Positions 22,931-33,375 of a DNA stretch of 64,000 nt are shown piece after piece. The notes beneath the pieces were generated by a model that was given only the letters and a program-made list of their open reading frames with translations, did no database searches and was not told the origin of the DNA. The stretch is from Ignelater luminosus (lineage: Eukaryota > Arthropoda > Insecta > Coleoptera > Elateridae): positions 98,512-162,511 of the forward strand of contig VTPC01008229.1 in the NCBI GenBank assembly GCA_011009095.1, written 5' to 3'. Both the position numbers and the translations under genes were made by a program. Position 1 is the stretch's first letter. Each line of letters opens with the position of its first letter.

Positions 22931-24371
22931 GTTGTTGTTACTGGCAGTTTTTCAAAACACTCAAAAATAAAATTCTTCCCATTTGCTACTTTAGCAACAT
23001 TTGTTAAAAGAAAAAAATAAAGAAACAGAATCTTCCAAGAAGATATAAAAAACTAAACGTGTTGTTTATAACAGAAAAACTACGGGAAATGTTTCTAATA
23101 CTATCACTTGTGAAAATTACTTATAGTGAGTGTGTTGCGGTTTTAATTTCTTTTTTCCCATTTAGCGAGTACGACAATTTAAAACACAGAAAAAAATATT
23201 CTCACTAACTAGACTAGAATTTACAACAGCGACAATAAATCATTCATACTTAAATTTCATTCATACGTTTCTACACGTGGTACTTGAACAAAAAAAAAAG
23301 AATAAATTAAGTGACAGTTGCTAAACCACTGGAATTTAACATAAAAAAAAACTTCTAATTATAGCGCATCTGCTGCTTTGTCTGATTATTACAAAACTAG
23401 CTCATTTGGGTCAGGTCATTTCTTATCTTAATTTGGTGACGATCAAAAAACAATTTTGTCCAACATTTATCATTTAAAAAAAGATACATTTAATTTAAGT
23501 CGAATGAATTGAAAGCGATTTTTATTCGTACTCCCACTAATAGACAAGCAGAAAAAAAGAATGAACGATTTAAAAGGGGATTCTTCTATTATTTTGTTTG
23601 TTAACTCGTGCAACGTTCGAAAAACATGCACACAACCGCCATGTGTGAACGAGATGGTTGTAAAAAGTGGGAAGTTGATGTGGGATATATGGGAAGTGTA
23701 AATAAAATGTGGGGTAACCACGCCGACTTGACACCTTAATACTCTTTAAACGATTTACGCGTTCCTTATTTGTCTGTTTTATTATAGCAGTCTTGTACTT
23801 TTATAGTAGAGTTTTTATTTTAATACTACGACTTCTTGGAGATGTAAACTATTTCTAAAGATTCCGAATTTTCTTTAATTAGTAGATTCTTATTTTTTCA
23901 CTTTTTTATTTGAAAAAAGAGGGTCAATTATCGTGACGACTTGTTTCTCCATTATTGCATAAGATCGTGCGATGATGGATGTTGTTAGAGGTGCAATCTG
24001 TTGCGACGTGTTGGATCATTTGTCAAAACAAATTTACCGAAGGACTGTTTCGAAACCTTTCTACCACAGAAATTATATGTGAACATGACTTTTTAAAAGA
24101 GGAAATAATTTTTTTCAGGAGGCGGTCGAATTTCTGTATTTCCTAATATGGAAACTTAAAATGATTCTACACAAAAACTGTTTATTTTTTATGACTTAAT
24201 GATAAATTAGTATAAACAACCTAATAATCAATAATGATGCGTTTTGAGAGATAGGATTTGTATGCACTCAAAATACAGCTTCTATTTTTGTTATAAAGTT
24301 ACATAGAATAAAATAGAAAGCTTACTTTATGCAACAAAGGCAAATTTAAGATTTCTGAAATCCTAATATTC
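22931..24371. other. No gene seen
   Basis: AT-rich. The open frame at 23470..23721 (minus) shows no motif. Nothing supported. Confidence 0.4.
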
Positions 24372-24374
24372 TTA

Positions 24375-24533
24375 GGGCCAGTTTATAGAAGTTGAATTAT
24401 ATATTTAATTGGGATTAAAATTTAATTGATTTCTGATAATCTGATTGGTCATAATTTGGCTGCATTCTAGCAACAACACTGAATTAAATTTACTTCTCAA
24501 TTAAATCTTAATTCGGTATGTATAAAGTGATCC
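24375..24533. mobile_element. PIF/Harbinger-type MITE (159 bp)
   Basis: The ends GGGCCAGTTTATAGAAGTTG and, inverted, GGATCACTTTATACATACCG continue with GAATTA and ATTTAATTG on both sides. The trinucleotide TTA is duplicated at 24372..24374 and 24534..24536, the target size and sequence of PIF/Harbinger elements. The interior GATAATCTGATTGGT resembles GGCGATCTGATTGAT in the element at 26287. Confidence 0.7.
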
Positions 24534-24536
24534 TTA

Positions 24537-26286
24537 ATAGCCTAAAATTAATGTTAATTAATTAAATCCTTCGTGAGGTTAAGCCTAAAAATTTGTTTAA
24601 GCAAAGAGACTCCGACGATTTAACGAACACCAACCATATAGAGATAACAAGGCATTGGAAACCAGCAGAAGCAATAATTATTTTGAGAACCTAGATAGCC
24701 AGCAACCAGTTCTACAGAAAATGCCCTATAAAGCAAGAATTCGAACAGTTCTGGATAATCATCTACAAGACTGCCTTCAGACATTAAGCTAGTGAGGCGA
24801 CTGCCTGAGGGCGCACCATAGGCATACAAAAATCTGTTCAAAGATTAAACCTTTTACCCCTGTATTGTCTCAAATAGCATAAGAGGACGCGAAGATTTAA
24901 TTTTATCTTAAAGCTCACTAAGTTCTAAGGCCGGCCCTTATTTTCTGGTAAAGTTACTATTGTAGTCAGACTGAGATTGCTGCAACGTTCGATATCGCAC
25001 TATAAATAACCACCATACTCTTCTTCTTTCTTTTGTCAAACGAAAATAACACTGTCTCATATAAATCTCATTGCACATATTCTAAGTTGTCTGCAACTTC
25101 AGTTGCTTACATAGTAAGCAAGTAAGGAAACAAGTCATGCTGCTTGCCTTTCTGATAGGAACTACAAATATCTCTGTCCGTAGTCTATCCCATTACTTTC
25201 AAGTTGTCTTTCCTAGTAAAATTAAAGTTGCTTGTCAACTGATTCTTGATTTCCAAAACGTTCAGTTATCTTTTTCTGAAACTAATTGAGTTTTTAGCAT
25301 TCTATTACAGGGTTGCAACAGGGTTAAAGAGAAGATCCCACCAAAAATTCAAGTCCAACCATCCCAAAAGTCCTAAATCAAGACTTCTTACAGTAATTGT
25401 AAGATCCTACACATCTATCTTTTAATATCTACTGTTTTAATTTCTTGATAGCAATCGAAGAACCTCTAGATTCGTTTTAAAAGTTTCTAGTTTTACTGTC
25501 ACATAAAGAATCCATGTATCTGACCTTTTTCTCGCATTAATCAAAACAGATATGAAGAAGATATTGTTGGCCTTTTTGTGAATACGTCGTCACTTATGGC
25601 TTTTGATAGGATTTGTAGAAGTATGAAATCCGCAAGTTTTTGCTCCTGAATGAGCCTCTTTTTTCAGTTTTGCTATTGGCATAGAAGAGGACCTTGTCTA
25701 GCTAAAAAGTTCATTTCTTCTAAACGCATCCATTTGTATTAAAATCAAAAGTAATGATTAAGTTATTTATTACAACAATGATGTTAAGCATTTCTAGCAG
25801 GCAAATATCTTTATTATCTTAAGGTAGGTTGTTATTGTTAAATAGAATAAAATAGAGAGCTACTCTTGTTATAGACCTAGTTTGAAGAGCATATAGCTTT
25901 AGATCTTTGATCGATTTTAAGTTTAAATATCTTGCTTTAATCTACAATTATTATGTTTGCAGAGGCTTATCATCTATTTCTCTGAATTTGATCAAATGTA
26001 ATTAAATTAAGTTTAGAATCAATGAAAACCAACTATTTCCTTTTCCACATTTTCTTACCCTTCGCTATTTTGTTAAATGCAGCCACTCATTGTTTTTGCC
26101 GCCACCATGTTTGGATCTTCTTTAAGTCTTAAGATAATTTCTAATTTTTACAAAGTTGCAAAGTTAAATTTCTTTATTTTTCTCGACTTGCCTGTTTTAA
26201 GTTTTCGGACTTAAAAATTCTTCAGATCGTGAGCTTAAGCTTTCTAGACTTTATTTGAAAGTGTATAGTCAATTTAAAAAAAACCT
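24537..26286. other. No gene seen; old hAT-like end possible
   Basis: Mostly AT-rich. On the minus strand AAGGGCCGGCCTTAG at about 24934 resembles ends of hAT-type non-autonomous elements, and a GC-richer patch (GTGCGCCCTCAGGCAGTCGC) lies near 24800. I found no matching second end. Open frames carry no domain. Confidence 0.35.
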
Positions 26287-26452
26287 GGACCCGGTTCCAT
26301 AAAACGGAATTAATCGCACATTCAAGTTAATTAAAGAATTAGGCGATCTGATTGATAATTTTGAATTTACATTTGAATTTTGCAAAGCCTGATTAGTTAA
26401 TCTTGGGATTAACTTGATCATTTGATTAATTCTGCTCTATGCAACCGGACTC
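26287..26452. mobile_element. Related MITE (166 bp)
   Basis: Inverted ends GGACCCGGTTCCATAAAACG and GAGTCCGGTTGCATAGAGCA, both continuing into GAATTAATC; 22 of 29 positions match. The terminal layout (CCGGTTnCATA, then GAATTA) and interior CTGATTG are shared with the element at 24375..24533, so I place both in one family. No clear TTA duplication remains. Confidence 0.65.
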
Positions 26453-28084
26453 TAATTGTGTTCAAGAGTTCTTGTAGTATTTCATGGTTTGATGTGTCAT
26501 ACAGTATACATAACTATGTAAGGGTTCATACTGCTCAAGAGAAATAAGTCAGTTAACTGAATGAAAATCACGGCTTATCATGCCATTCTTGTCTAGTAAT
26601 CAATACTATCTAGTCATTATTGGACTAAGATCACGCATTCTGTTGTTGTCTTTAATCAGATTATAATCGTAAAAGCTAATAGCAATTTTGCCGTGAGGAA
26701 TTTTTTTAATTAACCACACAATATATCATGCCTTAAATTTCGAGTTTGCGAAAATCGCTTTGTTTTTATCTGTGGGCAAGTTTTGATATGAGGAATATTC
26801 CAAATTTAACATCTTTGTTCTAGCTACTTTCGCCTTTACAACGTTTATGTTGTGTGCAAAATGTGCAGATTAACATTTTTATCGTTGTAGATTTTTGTCT
26901 TTTGTAAACAGAAGAAATACAAAGCGTTTGACTTGACTTTGTTGGTTAGTTAGTCTACAGGCAATAATAACTTGATTCCAAGACATCTTGTTACGGATTT
27001 CAACTACCAGATTGAAGCTAATTTTTGCTATTTTGACAAAACTTTTCATTTGATGAAAAGTTCGTCTTTTGGAAGATTCAATTGTTCTGTCACAAATAAG
27101 TTTTATGTATCAGATACCTTCTTCATAGCCTCAATCAATGATAATTTAGTAGGAAATATGTTCCAAGTGTACTGCTGTGGATGTATTTTCGAAAATAATG
27201 AAAAGTTCTTGAAAACGCTGTTATGCTAATGCGTATTGTACTTTTGGCTGAGCTTGGTGATCTGTGGTCAGGCTGGTGAATCCTGAAGGTATTGTTATAA
27301 ATAAAACTGAGTACCCATGACCATTTACGCAAGGCATTGTCAGTACCAGGACATCGAAACAGAACATTAAAAGATTAGATAGCTTTGCTAATTTAATAAT
27401 CCATTGATGATATTCAAGAAACTAAAAAAACATTATTACCAGATGTTAGACAACGTTGATATAGAGAACGTCTTTAGGAAAAACATTGCAAAGAAAAAAA
27501 ATTTGTTATTTATGAAAAATGAATATTTAAACCTTTATTTTACGTCTAGAGCTGTCAATCCAAGAAAGACGTTTTATTTTCGTTTCTAAAACAGAAAGAC
27601 AGAAGCGAGGCTACATGTAAATTGTAATCTAACATTTTGAAACTTGCTTGTTATATTTTGGCGGTATAGGCAAATCAGTTTTAATTCAAGTATTGTGATT
27701 TTAGTTCTCTCGACCTTTACAGTAGGAGACAATAAAAATTTATTAAACTAAGCAAATTTTAATAAATAAGTGACAAAAATAAACGCAATTTATTCAGAAG
27801 CAGGACATTATCGAAAACGCTTTTTCAATTATTACTGCGAGCTTGCAAGTAAGTAAGGTTTCTGAGGGTAATAAAGCCTAAGCCGGTAATAAGGCCCATG
27901 CGTATCACTGATCATTTTTGTGCTATCTACACATCCGTTACAGAACTACATTTGAAATATACGTCGATAAAACATCAATTATCATTAGTTTTAGGTTAGG
28001 AGCGTGTTCATTCAAGCAGTGGATGGTTTGTTATCAAAATTATAAAATCTGGTGGGCTGATATTCTTGGGGTCATTTCAGAACT
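26453..28084. other. No gene seen
   Basis: AT-rich. Open frames at 26972..27229 (plus), 27135..27332 (minus) and 27404..27589 (plus) show no recognisable domain. The left end of the pogo relic that follows may lie near 27870..27890 (GGGTAATAAAGCC), since an inverse AATAAAGCC-type motif occurs near 29600. That is weak. Confidence 0.35.
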
Positions 28085-29557
28085 GTGGGTAAGAAATGTC
28101 TTAATACGAGAGTCCAGTGGACCCAAGACATGATGCAGGAGGCTGTAGATTCATTAAAGCAAGGCAAGTCGCAACGTTTCGTAGAAAAGAAATGGGGAAT
28201 ACCAAGGCGCAGAATACGAAATCACATGAAAACTGTGAAAGCTAGTAGAGCATTGAAGGCAAAATCTACACTTAACGATCAACATGAAAAAAATCTAGCG
28301 CAGAAAATTATCAGATTTTTTGAAATAGGATTCCCTCTGACGCCAAAATCCCTTCAAATATGTTGGAACAGCGAGTATCCCTAATCATTTTAATGAAAGA
28401 AGACAAATGGCAAGTCGAGATTGATACCAAGCATTTATGAGGCGACATCCTTGCTTATCTCAAGGAAAATCTCAATCGATAAATCCTGCTAGAGCGGCCA
28501 AATTAAATCCTTATATTGTGGATGATCATTTTCAAACATTAAATAACATTTTAGAGAAATATGAACTTAAACATCAGCCCTCGGAAATTTTTATTATGGA
28601 TGAGAAAGATTGCAGAATAACTTTGCATCGCCAGCAGACAGTAATTGCTAAAAAAGGTAATAAAAGGATCCATCTTGTTGCTCCAGAACATGCGGATTGT
28701 TGTACGATTGTTGCTTGCGCTAACGCATTAGGTAACGCAGTTCATGCTTTTGTTTAAAGGACAAAGGCTCAAATCAACTTTCGGGGATGTTTTACAACCA
28801 AGATCTAAGATAGTTATGGCTCCAAAAGGTAGCATAACTACCAGTTTATTTATTGAGTGGTTATACCATTTCTCTAATTTTATGCAACCGCCAGACATTG
28901 CTTTTAATATTCGACGGTGCCGTATCATACCTTAATTTGACAATTCGACAAGACATTTTTGGGACGAGGAATTGCTGCGTTACTGGGACAAATATCCTGA
29001 TAGGAAAATGAATAAGGAAAGATTCTCCGACGTTTTCACTTACAAATTTACCCCTTTGACAAGAGTGTCATACCTGAACACGCCTACGCATCAAGTCTCC
29101 CTACTAGCAGAGAGAAAAAACAGAACCAATCCCAGAATTCAAATGATGACTGTGATTTGGATGACACGCTGCCTTTAGCCGTTTTACAGAAAAGTTTAAA
29201 TAAGCAGAGCACACCCATGACTCCTCCGAAGCCTTCTGCGAAACAGGTGAAGAGGACCAAGGCACTTAACCATAAAACTCAGAAGATAACTAAAGACATT
29301 TTTTGCTCTCGTTCTAATGAAAGATCAATACCCAACACAGTGCTACTAAATCTAAGAATTCAATTTCAGAATCTCATCCCAGTTGTAGCTTTGCCGTAAC
29401 CACAGGTGGCAATAAAGCAAATTGGTTTTGCGTTAGCTGCTATGAACACCGAGTAGCAGAAATGAGGAAATGTATAGAATGCCAAAAATGGATGCATGAG
29501 TAATGTTTAGGGCTGACTGAAAATGATATGGAGGATGTAAAATGTTTAAAATGTTAG
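28085..29557 (+). pseudogene. pogo/Tigger-like transposase pseudogene
   Basis: The N-terminal piece (28085..28384) is a Pipsqueak-type helix-turn-helix: WTQDMMQEAVDSLKQGKS, then VEKKWGIPRRRIRNHM. A frameshift near 28370 leads to the DDE domain (28437..28757) with EIFIMDEKDCRI (first Asp; the family norm is nearer VDETG), KKGNKR and HADCCTIVACANALGNAV. A second shift near 28745 gives the LQPRSKIVMAPKGSITTSLF and LYHFSNF segments. The second catalytic block FDGAVSYL is off-frame near 28915. The end (about 29428..29557) is a zinc-binding tail, CVSCYEHRVAEMRKCIECQK and later CLKC, resembling the PHD-like tails of insect pogo transposases. At least three frameshifts make it inactive. Confidence 0.85.
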
Positions 29558-31543
29558 GTTAGGTACTTAAGAGTTATTATTACCTGACTGTTGTGGTTAT
29601 TAAAGCCCAGTACACAGTTTCCGCTTAAGTTTAGTTTTTTTAATCTTAAAAAGTGTATTCATCATAATCAAATATTGAATTTCATGCAGTAGAACATCTT
29701 TAAAGCACAATCTTGTTCAGCTTATACTAAATGCACGTAACTAAACAAATTCTAACTTGTGTGATAATTAGAGAAAAACTGTATATTTGTTAGTGGATTT
29801 CTAAACCATCACAATATATCCTCTAAGAACAAGATTGCAATCTTAAAACAAAGCAAACTAAGTAAGTAATATAAACATAACCTGGCGTGGACTGCTGTAT
29901 ATCGGTTCGCTGACTTACTAATTCAATCTAACCAAATATTCCAGGTACTAACACTGCTAATATTCTACATCTACAATAAAGTATAAATAAAAATATGAAA
30001 TTTAAGCAAGCAGTCAAAACACTAGAGTGAAAATATCATGTCAAATTGCCCATTGATTTATCCAAATTTTAATACAAGTGATGAGATAGGGTATTGCTAT
30101 ACGGGATAATTTCAGTCGAAAAAATATCAAATATCAAATAAAGTATCAAATTAGTTGTTATCAAAGACAGTTAAAAAGTCTTAGAAGAGAATAGCTTACT
30201 AGTGTTTTGTTTTTAGCCATAAATTTGTCTTCAGTCATTGAATAATAATAATAATAATAAGTGAGTTGCAACAAACCAGAAAATTCTCAGATGCATTACA
30301 GTTAATAAACGTTTTGAAACTCACGTCGGTTACATTTTGATTAACGACCGCAAAGTTAATTTTACACCTAACTAAGAAAAACATGCAAATGCTAATTTTT
30401 TCTTGTTTGAATTAATTTTGAATTTTTACCAAAATCGACGACGCATTCAAACCAAGAAATTGTATAAGATGCATCGCGTGCATCTTCGAACGTACTCGCA
30501 TCCACCTGTTCAATAACGATCTCGTATTCAAGCAGCATCTTAGAAATAACGATGAAACATAATAAGAAAAAACAGGCAAATATAATGAGAATCGGTGAAT
30601 GGAAACTTAAAGGGGTTCATTACCGTATACAAAAAGTAAATAATTGATTATTGGCGTATTGCAGCGGACAAACCAGTTTTCGCTTGTAGAATTTGCAGTT
30701 GTTTGGTCCATTTTGTTTTTGAACTTTGTAGTTTTATATATATAAAAGTTGCATCAACCACATAGTACAACAACGATCTTGCTGTTGTTGAATTCAAGGA
30801 CATTCGATGACATTTCACCGGTGGAATACCGCACTTATCCGTGTTTGTACTAGAATGTTATGCAATAGATTAACCTAGGTTATGCGTGTGTATATCTGAA
30901 CAAGTTAAAATTGCTATATCTACGTCCACATACCTTTACATGACAGTTAAATGTAGGTGTTTTATTTTGTTATTATACAGAACTAATGGCTTTTATGGTG
31001 GTCTTTCAGTTATTATTAACATAATCGGCGGGTTTTCAAGAAATTTCTAATTAGGAAAACTAACGATCTTTTAAAAATAACTCGAAATTAATTGCTAATA
31101 GCATAAAAAAGACTTATTATACGTTTAGTTTTCATTAGTAACTTTAAACAAATTTATCCGTACGTAGCTGTGAAAAGTCATTATGGAAGAGATTATTGAG
31201 ACCTTTAATTACCTCTAGCAGCTGCCAACTTGTTTAATGGACATTGCATCAAGCATCTGCTACAGAAAATATGTCTAATGTCAATATAGTAATACAGAGA
31301 CGATGAAAAATTGTAGGTGTTAATGATGGTTTTGGGCAAGAAAAATGTTAAATTAATAATTTTCAGAACAGTTGACGATAGCTTAGATTTTGTATAAACC
31401 GCAGTAGGATATTTCCCAATAAATCAATTTAGTCTTATTAGATAACAAATGCATAGAGCCTGTTAAACGCACACGTAACATAATAAGAGGTTTGAATGAC
31501 GTAAATAAATAATTAAAACATTTTTTCTCTCGACAAGACATAA
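29558..31543. other. No gene seen; small (AAT)n microsatellite
   Basis: 2 kb of AT-rich sequence. A short AAT repeat occupies 30241..30260. A perfect hairpin, AGATGCA-TCGCG-TGCATCT, lies near 30468..30486. No coding signal. Confidence 0.45.
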
Positions 31544-31545
31544 TA

Positions 31546-32837
31546 CGAGGGCGGTTCAGTAAGTACCCGTGTTTGACGACAGAAGGCGTTCCTGAGGGAA
31601 GTTGGTGTTATCATCGTGTGCTGCCATCTATCAAACGACGGTATAACAAATTGCAGACTGATTGATAGGTTAGTTTGGATTTGACAGCCATTTGAGTAAG
31701 ACGTGTTTCGTGATTTTAGCTAAGATGGAAAAAGAGCAGTATCGTTCGGTAATTCGCTTTCTGTTTTTGGATGGGAAAAAATGCGAGGAGATAAAAGCAA
31801 AGTTGGATGCTGTTTATGGGGACACTTCGCCATCTATGACCACAGTTAGATATTGGTTCAACGAATTTAAACGTGGGCGAACATCCGTTTTTGATGAGGA
31901 GCGACCAGGACGCCCGGCAGACGTGGTTACCGAGGAAATCATTCAAAAAGTCCACGACATGATTCTCGCTGATCGACGAACGAAAGTGCGTGAAGTAGCA
32001 GAGGCCGTAGGTGTGTCGACCGGAACGGCAATTAATATTTTACATGATAAGTTGGCGATGAAAAAATTGTCGGCGCGATGGGTGCCGCGATTGCTAACGG
32101 TAGACAACAAGCGGATGCGGCTGTTAACTTCGAAGCAGTGTTTGGAGCAATTAAAGCGAAATCCGAGGAGTTTTTGCGTCGAGTTGTCACCGTTGATGAA
32201 ACCTGGATTCATCATTACACACCAGAAACTAAGCAACAATCAAAACAATGGATTTCTCCCGGTGAATCTGCTCCAAAGAAGGCGAAGATGGTTCCATCGG
32301 CCGGAAAGGTCATGGCGACGATTTTTTGGGATGCGAACGGCGTCATCCTCATGGATTTTTTAGAAAAAGGAAGAACGATCACTGGACAATACTACAGTGA
32401 GTTATTAGACAGCTTCGACAAAAAATTGAAGGAGACACGGCCGCATTTGGCGAAAAATAAGGTGCTGTTTCACCACGATAACGCACCAGCACATTCATCC
32501 GGAGTTGTCGCCGCCAAACTGCATGAATTGCGTTATGAATTGCTGCCGCACTCCCCGTATTCACCCGATCTGGCTCCCTGCGACTTTTTCTTGTTTCCTA
32601 ACATGAAGAAATGGCTCGCGGGAAAAAAATTTAGCTCAAACGAGGAAGTCATCGCCGAGATAGAGGCGTATTTTGGAGAGTTCGACAAATCCAATTTTTT
32701 TGAGGGGTTAAAAAAATGGCAGGAACGTTGGGAGAAGTGTATATTTCTAAAAGGAGACTATGTTGAAAAATAAAAAAAAATTTTTGAAAAAAATTGTGTC
32801 TTCATTTCTAATACGGGTACTTATTGAACCTCCCTCG
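31546..32837 (+). mobile_element. mariner element, copy 1 (1292 bp)
   Basis: Bounded by TA at 31544..31545 and 32838..32839. Inverted ends read CGAGGGCGGTTCAGTAAGTA and CGAGGGAGGTTCAATAAGTA, both followed by CCCGT. The length is typical of mariner (about 1.3 kb). The same family occurs inverted at 40677..41964 with few differences, indicating recent spread. Confidence 0.95.
31725..32773 (+). pseudogene. mariner transposase, one-base deletion
   Basis: Encodes a protein of about 349 residues if the frame is ignored, the usual mariner length. I place the start at MEKEQYRSVIRFLFLDGKK. An N-terminal helix-turn-helix pair follows (AKLDAVYGDTSPSM..., then IIQKVHDMILADRRTKV with GVSTGTAINILH). The catalytic triad is intact: VDETWIH, HHDNAPAH and YSPDLAPCD, with 34 residues between the second and third Asp (D,D34D). 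The end is GDYVEK. Compared with the copy at 40738..41785, one base is missing around 32166..32171 (CCGAGGAG against CCGAAGAAG), which shifts the frame just before the first catalytic block. Nothing else looks broken. Confidence 0.93.
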
Positions 32838-32839
32838 TA

Positions 32840-33084
32840 CTTCAATTTACCTGATTTGAGTACACAATGTGCAAGATTATTCTTTTAGGAAATAAAATGC
32901 AAAATATTTCCCTATGGAATAAAGCAGATCTCCATTTATTATAAGTTAACAGTCGAGAAAAATTTTGTATACATCGCAGAGGTAAAGTTTGTTAATCACT
33001 CACTTTTAAACTTCATTATCTCGGAATTAAAACGCTACTTTTCTTTCTAAATAGTTATGTGTATTAAAAGTCCAGTCAAAAAGG
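32840..33084. other. Spacer
   Basis: AT-rich sequence between mariner copy 1 and the left inverted repeat of the next element; nothing seen. Confidence 0.4.
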
Positions 33085-33316
33085 GCAAATAAAAGAAACT
33101 TTTGGTGGAGTTTTGATTTTTGGTACTATAAAGTATTTTGGGTCACTGAACACGATTCAGAGGATTGCCAAAAATCGTGTAAAAACACGAACATTTTTCA
33201 GTTTTTCTTCAAAATAACTTCGAAACTATGGATTTTACGTGGAAGTCGACCCTATATAAAACTAAAGAGGGTAAAGTTTGAAGTTTCATGTTCTTCATGA
33301 GATATACTGTTCGATG
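33085..33316. repeat. Left terminal inverted repeat of unknown element
   Basis: Inverse of 36403..36663 in ordered blocks. It includes CCTATATAAAACTAAAGAGG, which carries a TATATAAA box. Confidence 0.75.
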
Positions 33317-33375
33317 GTCATGTCTGTCCACGTTCCACACCAGAATTTAGGTGATGGTCGAATTGTAAAGAAGCT

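Noticed and set aside
24780..24945. Complete hAT-type non-autonomous element suggested by GGGCCGGCCTTAG
   Set aside because: No matching opposite end or 8-bp duplication was found.
27870..29620. Terminal inverted repeats of the pogo relic (AATAAAGCC motifs)
   Set aside because: The shared motif is short, the surrounding bases do not align and no CAGT terminus with TA duplication is visible.
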